This document shows, piece by piece, positions 41,182 through 50,189 of a stretch of DNA of 64,000 bases. The translations under genes were made by a program, and so were the position numbers. The stretch is from Diplolepis rosae. Lineage: Eukaryota > Arthropoda > Insecta > Hymenoptera > Diplolepididae. The stretch spans positions 1,054,001 to 1,118,000 of the forward strand of contig JAPYXD010000056.1 of the NCBI GenBank assembly GCA_030998225.1, given 5' to 3'. A model generated the notes under the pieces. The model was not told the DNA's origin. It saw only the letters and a program-made list of their open reading frames with translations, and did not search any database. Position 1 is the first letter of the stretch; the number at the start of each line of letters is the position of its first letter.

Positions 41182-43140
41182 TCGACTCTGGAGCAGCAAT
41201 CAACCTGATAAAAGAAAAAATCCTAGACGAACGAGACATTAGACAAAAACACTTTAAAAAATTTGTTATGGGACGGGACGAACCCGTTTCAAGTGAAACC
41301 GTAAAATTTAACTTTATCAATAAAGAACACATATTTCATATTATCCCCAACGATTTTCCCCTACCGGAAGATGGAATTATCGGACTCAAATTTTTCTCCA
41401 AACATGACCGATATGCAATTAGATCAAATTTTTTAGTTTTGGATAAAAAGAAATTACCGTTACAGGTAGATGGAGATTTTATACCGGTAAAAACATCAAA
41501 AATATTTAGAATCCCGGCGGCAGGAGACGATCAAGATGTATTAATAATCGATCAAGACACAGTACCGGACGGGATATATAAAATTAAGGACGGAATTGCA
41601 AAAGTACCCATTCAAAATCACTCAACGAAACCAGCAGAAATATCAAAAAGAATTAAATATGAAGAAATTTATACTATGCGTTACCGAGACGTGAACTTTC
41701 CAAAAAGGGATGAATCATGGCAACGATTACAAGAAATTCTTAAATTATCAAAATTGGAACATTTGGAATCAGAACAAAAGGAATTTATTAAAAAGATAAT
41801 AAGAAAATATCAAGAAGTTTTTTCACTTGACACTGAACCTTTACCATGTACAAATCTAACGGAACACGAAATTGTACTTAAAACTGGAAAAATCATTAAT
41901 TTACGATCACATAGATTACCCGAAAAACACAAAGAATTTGCATTACAAGAAACGGAGAAACTTTTGGAAAAAGGAATCATTAGAGAATCCCAATCACCGT
42001 TTAACTCTCTATTATGGATAGTACCCAAAAAAGGAGATAAGTTGAGAATGGTCATAGACTATCGAAAAATTAATGAAGACACAGACCAGGATGCTTATCC
42101 CTTGCCCGTGATAGACGATATCCTTGATCAATTAGGCAAAGCAAAATTCTTTTCTGCCTTTGACTTATCAGCGGGCTTTCACCAGATCCCGATGAAGGAA
42201 AAAGACAAAAAATATACAGCTTTCTCCACTTCACAAGGACACTGAGTACAATCGAATGCCTTTTGGATTAAAGAACGCACCTGCAACCTTCCAGCGAATG
42301 ATGGACAATGCATTCCGCGGATTAATTGGTAACAAATGTTTTGCTTACATTGACGATATAGTTATCTTCGGAGAAACTATCCAACAACGTAATCAAAATA
42401 TGGAAGACGTTTTGCAAAGAATCAAACAACTTGGATTACGTTTAGAACCCAGTAAATGTGATTACTTGAAACCTGAATTAGAGTACTTAGGACACATAAT
42501 AACCAAAGAAGGTGTGAAACCTAACCCAGAAAAGTTAAGCGCGATCAAAAACTTTAAAGAACTGAAAACCGTGAAGGACGTGAAATCCTTACTAGGACTA
42601 TCTGGTTATTATAGAAAATTCATAAAAAACTTTTCAAGCATTGCAAGACCACTCACTAAGCTAACTCAAAAAGACACAATATTTGACTGGACATTAAACT
42701 GCGAAAAAGCATTCTACGACTTGAAAAATGCATTAATATCAGCACCAGTGTTAAGGTTTTCGAATTTTAAAGAACAATTCACCTTAACAACTGACGCCTC
42801 AAATCAAGGCTTAGGAGCAGTTCTTAGTCAAAATGGACACCCATGCTTATTCATCTCAAGGACTCTCAACAAAGCCGAAGAAAGATACAGTACCTCAGAA
42901 AAAGAGCTTTTAGCTATAGTATGGGCTATACAGCGTTTGAGACAGTATCTCCTTGGTAACAAATTCAAAATCCAAACGGATCACAGAGCTTTGGTCTGGC
43001 TCTATAACGTCAAGGATCCTAGCTCAAGATTGCTAAGGATGGCGATTGAGAATGGAGGAATACGATTACGACACCGAATATGTAAAAGGAAAAGAAAACA
43101 AAGTTGCAGACTGTTTATCCCGACTTTTCCCTATAACATC
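41164..43140 (+). pseudogene. Gypsy element E, pol: protease, reverse transcriptase, RNase H
   Basis: In the -1 frame relative to gag, the protease begins YRLLVDSGAAINLI. After a long linker the RT motifs come in order: PKKGDKLRMVIDYRKINE, AFDLSAGFHQIPM, then a frameshift at about 42241, MPFGLKNAPATFQRMM and FAYIDDIVIFG with both catalytic aspartates. The thumb motif LLGLSGYYRKFIKNF and RNase H (TTDASNQGLGAVLSQ, STSEKELLAIVWA, IQTDHRALVWL) follow. A second frameshift near 43037 leads to VKGKENKVADCLSRL. These two shifts break an otherwise well-kept polymerase. The element resembles the 17.6/297/mdg3-type Gypsy group, which is a guess from motif style. Confidence 0.88.
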
Positions 43141-44701
43141 TGATATTTCAAAACAAGCAATGTGGGAAGCAGGAATATCCGATTAGGATGATGGAACTGC
43201 GGAATTAAAAACTCAACCACAGAAAATCGTAATTTTTGATACCCCAGTTATAACAGAAGATAGAGTACTAAAACGAGAGGAAAAGATCGATTTACCACCA
43301 AGAAGGATGAGAGAACCTTCGGAGGAAACAGAGAACGAATCTACAGAAGACATGACAACCGAAAAACTTGACATGCATACGGAATTTATAAATTGGAGAC
43401 TGCAACCCACCTTCGGCAAATTTAAGACTAAACCTAACGCGATAGGAAAGTTATGGAAGGAAATAAAAATGGAGGGAATGCCCGACTATGATGAAGAAGA
43501 TTGGCTCATAAAATTAAGTTGGATTATAGAGGAAATTAATAGCAAAAAATTAACCATCATAAGGCTTATTTTCGGAGACCCACTATTTACCCCACTGCAA
43601 AAGGAAATACTCCAGGAAATGATGGAATTTCTCTCAAATTATTACCCTCGCCTAAATTTCCACTTATGTTTCACGCCTACCAGAGAATTGACAAAAGAAG
43701 AAAAGCAAGCTATAATCAAAAAAGCACACTCCACTCATCTTGGAGAGAAGAACACGCTTGAAAAGGCTAAGACCATCGGCTTATGGCTCGGAATGGACAA
43801 TGAAATTAAAAAATACGTGCAGTCTTGCCCCATTCGCCAACTACAGAAAACAACGCGCATAAAGAATCAAGCGAAGAGCATATTACCTGATATACCTTTA
43901 GCACCTAACGAAAAATTGGCACTAGATATCTTTGGGCCACTCCCCGTAACACAAAAAGGAAATCGTTACATACTCAGTATGCAAGATAGACTAACAAGAT
44001 ATACAGTTCTCGTACCTTTGCAGAATGAATCATCGAAATCAATAATAGAAGCCTTAATCGATCACTACATTTATACGTTCGGAGCACCTAAGACCATACT
44101 TTCTGACCAAGGATCAAACTTCTTATCGGAATTAATGACACAATTTGAAAACGCAATGAACATTTGGCATATTAAAACAACTGCATTCCACCCGCAATCA
44201 AACGGGAACATCGAAAGAATGCACTCTACACTAGTAAACCTGATCAAGACTAGTATTGCTGAAAATAATAAACAATGGGACGAAAACTTAAAATACATCA
44301 ATTTCGTCATCAACACTACTACCAATCAAACGACTGGACATTCTCCCTATGAATTAACATTCGGAAGAACACCCAATATCCCGCCAACGGTCAACACCTC
44401 ACCTAACCTAACTTATCAGTATCTGATAAGGAAATGGAAGAGGAAACACGAAGAGATCATATCCAAAACGCGAGAGAGAATCCAGGTAGAAATGGAAAAG
44501 ACAAAAAGGAGATTCGACGAAAATATAACTAGAAAACATCCAATATATAAAGCAGGAGATCTTGTCAAAACACGTAACAACACTAAGCAAAATAAATTAG
44601 AACCTGCCTGGAAAGGTCCTTTTGAAGTCATAGATTACATCGACAATAACAATCTAAGAATTAGAAATAAAGATAAGATCATTCGAATACACATAGACTA
44701 A
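43141..44701 (+). pseudogene. Gypsy element E, integrase
   Basis: After a TAG at about 43183 the frame is open from 43187 to 44701. A polar, acidic linker leads to the H2C2 region (HSTHLGEKN ... CPIRQLQ), where the last Cys is Arg. The DDE core has KLALDIFGPLP, ILSDQGSNFLS and FHPQSNGNIERMHSTL, all three acidic residues present. The end shows YKAGDLVKTR and WKGPFEVIDYIDNNNLRIR, the usual GPF/Y-type C terminus. The stop closes about 275 bases before the 3' LTR. The altered zinc site and upstream stop suggest that it is inactive. Confidence 0.88.
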
Positions 44702-44977
44702 TGTATGCCGTATTTTTCAGATGCTGATACAGGTGATAACTCTGCTAGTACTAGCTATCATTAGCCACACTGTACATTAGTTACAAGTTCGGATTATTTG
44801 AATTGTAAAAAAAAAAATTGTATCCCGAAAAGAATATGCTTATTTTGCGTTAAAACTAAAACAGACACACACACGCATGTAATCACTTACAATGCGAGCG
44901 TTCAGCCTTTGCTAACTGAACCACCCAAAAATAGACGTATCAAAATTTAGGGACTAAATTCATTCTAAACAGGGGAG
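44702..44977 (+). other. Gypsy E 3' untranslated segment with polypurine tract
   Basis: Non-coding leader to the 3' LTR. The last seven bases before the LTR (AGGGGAG, 44971-44977) are the polypurine primer for plus-strand synthesis. No envelope-like ORF is present. Confidence 0.75.
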
Positions 44978-45151
44978 TGTTATGCCTAACGGTAAGATAC
45001 GCCTTCTATTAGCACTCGAGGCCTATATAATGTAGAGCGCAGGGCCCGCTCCTCAGTTCTTGTCCGACCAATAAAGTTATTAGTACTGACCTTTCTAAAC
45101 CACGAGTCAGCAACATTCTTCAAACCTCCTTATTCGTTATTACGCATAACA
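44978..45151 (+). repeat. Gypsy E 3' LTR (174 bp)
   Basis: It starts TGTTATGCC directly after the polypurine tract and ends GCATAACA, giving TG...CA with a 7-base inverted end (TGTTATG/CATAACA). Within it TATATAA (45024-45030) and AATAAA (45070-45075) are positioned as promoter and polyadenylation signal. At 174 bp it is short for a Gypsy LTR. No 5' partner is seen. Confidence 0.85.
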
Positions 45152-45444
45152 ACCCTTAATACATTTTATTTATTAGTAAAATGAGTACGCGGAGGTCGTC
45201 CAAACTGCCGAATTTAGTTAATATAAATATAAACCAAATTCGTTTATTATTATGTATTATATTCTCCACTATCCAAGTAGTTCCGGTTAGTACCGGGTTG
45301 CTCAGGTAACTGCAAATTTGGCATGGCGTTGATCTGTTTTACTGATTAATCGCGAGGTGAACATGGCAGGATTTTTTGATGATTAAGGAATCTATGATTG
45401 GACAAGGAAATAATGTTAGGGAGGTTTTAGGGAATTTAGATGGA

Positions 45445-45935
45445 CTTTGCACTTGCTGATTCAGTTATTACACCATTTGCCTATTTTTAGGTGTCAAATA
45501 TTTCTCACCTATTTCCACACTTATCGTGAAAAAGGAATTGCGCTCATCAATTTTTTAGTATTGGATGCATTGTCATCAAATTGTAGAAACGATTTTAGTT
45601 TGTAATATATTTCGTGCTAAATTGAAATATATATTTAATTAGTCTAGGCTTATAATCATTATATGAATTATAAAGCCTTAACATAATTATTTTAAATGCT
45701 CAGATGAGTCTTTAGGTTTCAATTGCATAAAGCACGTGGCCTTTGTTGTGGGAGATCAGCTGGCTAACGCATCTAAGCAAGGATAGGCGCACGAGAAGGA
45801 AGTGTTAAAATGGAATGTATGCTAGCGTCGCGATGTACAGCAGAGCACATCAAAAGTTTCCAAAAGAGACGGATATATGGGGCATGTGCATGGGCGAACG
45901 AAGAAAGAAATTGACAAACGGCAGAAAGCTATGAA
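45445..45935 (+). repeat. Dispersed repeat, uninterrupted relative of the hAT target
   Basis: This second copy of the repeat at 29476-29968 continues without the hAT element into ATCTCTCCCTCTTCCTCTC, the kind of sequence found to the right of the hAT element. Identity is moderate, with several small indels. Confidence 0.75.
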
Positions 45936-46064
45936 GAAGAGGAAGAGATATCTAGCGCGCGAACACTCATGCACTGTATATCTCTCCCTCTTCCTCTCTT
46001 TTACGCTCTCTCCTTTTCTATGGCGCTCTCTCCTCTTGCTTCTGCCTTCAAGTAGAAATATTTA

Positions 46065-46325
46065 TAATGTAGATCAATGTTTTCTTAAATTTAGATACTT
46101 CTCAAATTACAATTTATGCGATGATGTGACAGGCCACTCGCATGAAACTATAGTTATAATTATTCGCAACAATATTAATGGTCTTAATACTTAATAAATG
46201 AATTAACATTATATAAAATCAATATTAATATTAATAAAATAATACATTAGGAATTTCCTGAATTTAGATACTCTTAAAATTACAATCTATGCGATCATGT
46301 GACAGGCCACTCCCATTAAAAATTG
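46065..46325 (+). repeat. Partial tandem duplication next to the PLE
   Basis: The segment AATTTAGATACT through GATGTGACAGGCCACTC occurs at 46088-46140 and again at 46261-46313. A drifted continuation (ATTAATGGT ... ATTAGRAATTTCCT) lies both in the interval and beyond the PLE at about 50020-50070. The PLE thus appears to have landed in a tandemly repeated unit of about 175 bp. Confidence 0.55.
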
Positions 46326-46694
46326 TATAATAAAAGATGCTGGTTTGCGATCAATGAGGGTCAAATATAAAGAAGAAAACTCTTTATAGTGTCAAAATTG
46401 TTGCGAAGTTTCGTTGGCTATGGGTTTGCCAACCTCATCAGGCTTTATTAAATTTAAAAAAACACCAAATATTAAAATTGTCACACACAAGAAAAATAAA
46501 AATTAAATTAACTTAACATCCACAACATATACAAAATTGTTTAAATTTTACCTTTATAAAAGAAGTTTAACTCATGATGAGTAATGTCGAGAAAATAAAA
46601 TTATAATAAAAGTCATGATTTACTTAATAAAATGACGTGATGTCATGGAGTTGACGACACTTTGTCTACTAAATTATTACATTCAAACAGTTAA
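46326..46694 (-). repeat. PLE A inverted terminal repeat, 5' copy
   Basis: It is the reverse complement of 49089-49458 with few differences. Shared blocks include TAATAAAAGATGCTGGTTTG, ATGACGTGATGTCATGGAGT-type sequence and TGTCTACTAAATTATTACAT. Confidence 0.85.
46401..46442 (-). ncRNA. Hammerhead-like motif, PLE A 5' copy
   Basis: Minus strand: CCTGATGAGGTTGGCAAACC then CATAGCCAAC and GAAACTTCG. Core strands CTGATGA and GAAAC flank a six-pair stem II (GTTGGC/GCCAAC). An additional G precedes the stem. Confidence 0.65.
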
Positions 46695-46696
46695 AA

Positions 46697-47023
46697 TTGG
46701 AAAATCTCGTTGTAGATGATAATCATGTTCTGCTTCCATTAGATGTCAGTTCATTATTCACAAATGTACCTTGTGATTTGATCCTAAAGAGTTTAAACAG
46801 AAGATGTCAACTTATTCATAATAACTGTAGAATTCCATTTGATGAAATTATAAATTGTACTAAATTTCTTTTCGAAAATACATATTTTACCTTTAATAAT
46901 AATATCTATTTGCAAATTTTTGGCACTCCAATGGGTTCACCAATTTCACCTCTATTCGCAGACATTGTCATGGATGATTTGGAAAATGATTACCTACAAA
47001 TTTTAAAAGACAAACATAATTGA
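46697..47023 (+). pseudogene. PLE A reverse transcriptase fragment
   Basis: The frame starts right after the inverted repeat and reads LLPLDVSSLFTNVP, then PFDEIINCTKFLFENTYFTF and IFGTPMGSPISPLFADIVM. These are palm motif A (Asp) and motif B of Penelope RTs, which are related to telomerase. The upstream part is missing (5' truncation), and the YxDD motif expected soon after LFADIVMDDLE is lost at the border with PLE B. PLEs use this enzyme for target-primed synthesis from chromosome ends or nicks. Confidence 0.85.
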
Positions 47024-47134
47024 GAATATTGTAGAATTATCACCCTCCATGATGTGTATATAGTAGATGTATATATATAAGTCGATCGAGGTGTGGGTTA
47101 AAAAAAATTGAAACACTCAACCATAATTTGTCAT

Positions 47135-47175
47135 GAGCGACGTTTCGTTGGCTTGATTCGCCAACCTCATCAGGC
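47135..47175 (-). ncRNA. Hammerhead-like motif, PLE B
   Basis: Minus strand: GCCTGATGAGGTTGGCGAAT, then CAAGCCAAC and GAAACGTCGC. Same core and six-pair stem II as in PLE A, with a different loop. Confidence 0.65.
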
Positions 47176-47518
47176 TATATTTGAATGAAAAAGTTCATAT
47201 AAATTAGGAATCATAATAATTTTTACAACATTTTTTACAAAACAGTGAAAAAACACTTTCTAAAGAGTCACAAAACAAATTTCACCTTAAAATTGAAGTC
47301 TTTACATTTAAAACATTTAGTCAATTATTAAAATCTAATTTAATTAGTCACATTGTTTCGTCCCGAAGTAAAATATTAAACTAACTATTCGTAATTTTGT
47401 TTCCTTATTTATAAGACGGAGGACACTAATATTAATAAACTAACACTAACTTAAAACTTGTATATTATACAAATGAGTATTCAAAAGTTAAATAATAATT
47501 TCAAACAAGAATCAGTAT

Positions 47519-48148
47519 TCATAATTTCAAACTCTTCAAAAGTGGAAAGTAGTTAGAATTTAACGTATGAATATCATCTTTTTTATTTATGCTATTTTTT
47601 TGACACTTAATATGAATCATTTCTGATATAAGTCTTTTTTTATAAATAATTTCGGAATCCACTACAGTAGTCTTATTCCAATCAAATTCATGTTTAAAAT
47701 TAGTTTGATGCTGACAAACAACTGATTCGTCATTTTTATTATTAATGTGTTCCTTTATACGTGTCTTTAAAGTTCTTTTTGTTTTACCAATATAACACGC
47801 TTCACAATCTTTGCAACGGGTTTTATAAACAACATTAGTTCTATCCATTATTTTGGTGCTGTCTTTACCTAATTTGATGACAGAGCTCAAATTTTTATTG
47901 ACAATTGGGATAGTTGAAATATTGAATACTTTCAAACTTGAAGATAATTTTTTAAAAATTCTTTCAACAAAGGGCAAGCAAATAGTAGTATTGAAATTAT
48001 GAGAAAAGTACTTATTTTTATTACTGATGCTTTCATTATGGGTAGAATTAAAAGAAGATCTAATTTTTTTCAGACGGATTGTAATATTCTGCTCACTAAA
48101 ATTTGAAGGATAATTATTATGTTTTAAAATCTGAAAAACTTTACACAA
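47519..48148 (-). CDS. PLE B RT C-terminus and GIY-YIG endonuclease
   Basis: About 209 open residues. The first part (HNNYPSNFSEQNITIRLKKI, then CLPFVERIFKKLSS) is the PLE linker. The endonuclease starts NVVYKTRCKDCEACYIGKTK and continues RTLKTRIKEHINN; the catalytic Tyr-Ile-Gly, Arg and downstream Glu are visible, and the CxxC-type linker (CKDCEAC) is typical of Penelope. It ends SLKL at a TAA. The upstream RT is missing, so the protein cannot act alone. The domain itself is intact. Confidence 0.85.
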   Translation of the reverse strand: MCKVFQILKHNNYPSNFSEQNITIRLKKIRSSFNSTHNESISNKNKYFSHNFNTTICLPFVERIFKKLSSSLKVFNISTIPIVNKNLSSVIKLGKDSTKIMDRTNVVYKTRCKDCEACYIGKTKRTLKTRIKEHINNKNDESVVCQHQTNFKHEFDWNKTTVVDSEIIYKKRLISEMIHIKCQKNSINKKDDIHTLNSNYFPLLKSLKL

Positions 48149-48254
48149 ATTCTCATGATGAAATTCATGATGAGATAATAAAATTGCTCTGTCAACAAGG
48201 TTAAAAACAATATTTTTCTTTAGGTAAAGGGTTGGATATGATTATGATATGATT

Positions 48255-49018
48255 ATCACTAATTGGTGTCAAAAACCTACCTCATCAAATAGAACAATTA
48301 ATTACTTTTCCAATCATCCAATTTGTCAGAAAAAAAATATTGTTTATAACTTAGTTGATCGAGCGTATCTTTATCTCACAAAACGTTTCATAACGCCAAT
48401 TTGAAGATTGTTAAACAAATATTATTAAACAACGATTATCCAAATAGCTTCATCGATAAAAATATAAAAATCCGTATGAATAAAATTAAATACAGCTCTC
48501 CAAATTCTCCAAATAAAAAAAACCGTTCAAACTTATACAGACATCAACCAAAGGTATGTTTGCCATACAACGTAACAAACTTCACTAAATTGTCTAATAT
48601 TTTTAAAAAATACAATATTTCAACTATTCCAGTCGTCAACAAAACTTTGAAATCAATAATAAAATTAGGTAAAGACTCCACAAACAAATGGGAACAAACT
48701 AATATTGTGTACAAATTTAATTGTAAAAATTGCACTGCGACTTGTATTGGTGAATCTAAGCGAGCATTAAGAGTTCGTATTAATGAACACAAAAATTAAA
48801 AAAACAGTGAATCCGTAGTCTGTGAACATCAATTGGAATTCAACCCTGAATTTGATTGGGAAAATACCAAGATTGTTGATTATGTCTCTGACTATCGAAA
48901 GAGATTAACATCAGAGATGATCCATATAAAATTTAATAAATTTAGTATAAATAAAAAAGAAGACATATTTACTTTGAATAGAATTGATTTTTCATTACTT
49001 AATAGATTAAATTCATGA
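48255..49018 (+). pseudogene. PLE A RT C-terminus and GIY-YIG endonuclease
   Basis: This is the resumption of PLE A after PLE B. TNWCQKPTSSNRTINYFSNHP and KNIVYNLVDRAYLYL represent the RT thumb side. After a frame change come KIVKQILLNNDYPNSF and CLPYNVTNFTKLSNIF, and the endonuclease NIVYKFNCKNCTATCIGESK with RALRVRINEHKN. The catalytic Tyr of the second GIY-YIG half is replaced: CIG instead of YIG. A TAA at 48797-48799 and a further open piece (48833-49018) complete the C terminus. The endonuclease is therefore doubly inactivated. Confidence 0.82.
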
Positions 49019-49088
49019 TAGCTTTCAGGCTGATGTCTGTTTACAGTTAAAATTCTGTGTTTACAATAACTGTTGTCAATATTTTAAG

Positions 49089-49458
49089 TTAACTGTTTGA
49101 ATGTAATAATTTAGTAGACAAAGTGTCGTCCACTCCATGACATCACGTCATTTTATTAAGTAAATCATGACTTTTATTATAATTTTATTTTCTCGACATT
49201 ACTCATCATGAGTTAAACTTCTTTTATGAAGGTAAAGTTTAATAATTTTGTGTATGTTTTTGATATTAAGTTAATTTAATTTTTATTTTTCTGGTGTGTG
49301 ACAATTTCACTATTTGGTGTTTTTTTTTTAATTTAATAAAGCCTGATGAGGTTGGCAAACCCATAGCCAACGAAACTTCGCAACAATTTTGACACTATAA
49401 AGAGTTTTCTTCTTTATATTTGACCCTTATTGATCGCAAACCAGCATCTTTTATTATA
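49089..49458 (+). repeat. PLE A terminal repeat, 3' copy
   Basis: Starts TTAACTGTTTGAATGTAATA after the ORF and ends near CATCTTTTATTATA. Contains the hammerhead-like motif about 250 bases in. Confidence 0.85.
49342..49378 (+). ncRNA. Hammerhead-like motif, PLE A 3' copy
   Basis: CCTGATGAGGTTGGCAAACC then CATAGCCAAC and GAAACT; identical in core to the inverted 5' copy. Helices I and III were not modelled. Confidence 0.65.
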
Positions 49459-49539
49459 TTAATATGGAGGGTGACACTACCATTTCTACACATTAAAAAT
49501 TGTAGTTATAATTATTCGCGTTCACCTGAAAACGTTTAC

Positions 49540-49920
49540 TCACATTCATACGCAGGTGCACGAGCCTGCACGTACATCAATATATTCTGTGTAGAACGTG
49601 CGGTACGCATACGATTTTTAGGCTTAGTATCCAATAGAGTAAATTCACTCTCCAACTTATCGATTATTCGACGAATTGAGAGCGCGGATGGAGCAGAATG
49701 ACGACCATATTTTGCACGATATGCTCTTTGAACACCGACAAAACTTCTCGAATTTTGATAAAATAATTGGACAATTTCCAAACGTTGTGGAAGCGTGAAA
49801 CTACTCATGATTAAATGGCAAACCTTACTGATGACAACTGACAGCAGACGTCAAAAATTTCAGTTCAAATGAGCCCGATAGGGACATTCAAAATCATATC
49901 ACCCCTATTGGGAAACCCTT
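49540..49920 (-). pseudogene. DD41D Tc1/mariner-like element, 5' end with N-terminal transposase
   Basis: The TIR AAGGGTTTCCCAATAGGG lies at the right edge next to a TA, and the frame starts at an ATG (49808) with MSSFTLPQRLEIVQLFYQNS. The 90-residue piece covers the first helix-turn-helix and a linker (SIRRIIDKLESEFTLLDTKP). It stops at an abrupt break near 49540, so the catalytic half is missing. It is related to, but distinct from, the two other copies at 58949 and 62874. Confidence 0.75.
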
Positions 49921-50189
49921 TACATACATACATACATACATATTAATACACACATTAATATAATGTATAATATAACGCAATATGGGCGTGATATATAACA
50001 TTAATTATATAATAGTGAAGATATTAATGGTGATATTAATATTAACAACATAATATATTAGAAATTTCCTTCCCGAACCAACCATCTGCTAAAAGTTTCT
50101 TGACCCGAGCAACGATAAGCTGCATCAGCGGCCTTGTCAAGGTGCTCGGTTACGGGCGCTTCAAGTGCCATGTGAATTTATGTGGAAAT

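Larger units (their letters stand above)
47040..48222 (-). mobile_element. Penelope-like element B inserted in PLE A
   Basis: Opposite in strand to PLE A, it holds the last part of a PLE ORF and its 3' terminal region with a hammerhead-like motif. It begins within KNIVFNLVDRA (about 48222), so it is strongly 5'-truncated. It belongs to a different subfamily from A: the GIY-YIG proteins are clearly similar but not close. Confidence 0.75.
46326..49458 (+). mobile_element. Penelope-like element A (with PLE B nested inside)
   Basis: Inverted terminal copies (46326-46694 minus, 49089-49458 plus) bracket an RT start and a GIY-YIG end in plus orientation. A 14-base block, CATTAAAAATTGTA, is seen just outside both ends (46310-46323 and about 49490-49503), consistent with a target duplication, although about 30 bases lie between the right terminal copy and its block. 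Inverted partial 5' copies of the terminal repeat are a known PLE habit. Confidence 0.82.

Noticed and set aside
45877..46194. 105-residue frame overlapping the dispersed repeat
   Set aside because: Starts inside the repeat, contains a low-complexity Ser/Leu stretch from CT-rich DNA, and is not conserved in the 29.9-kb copy.
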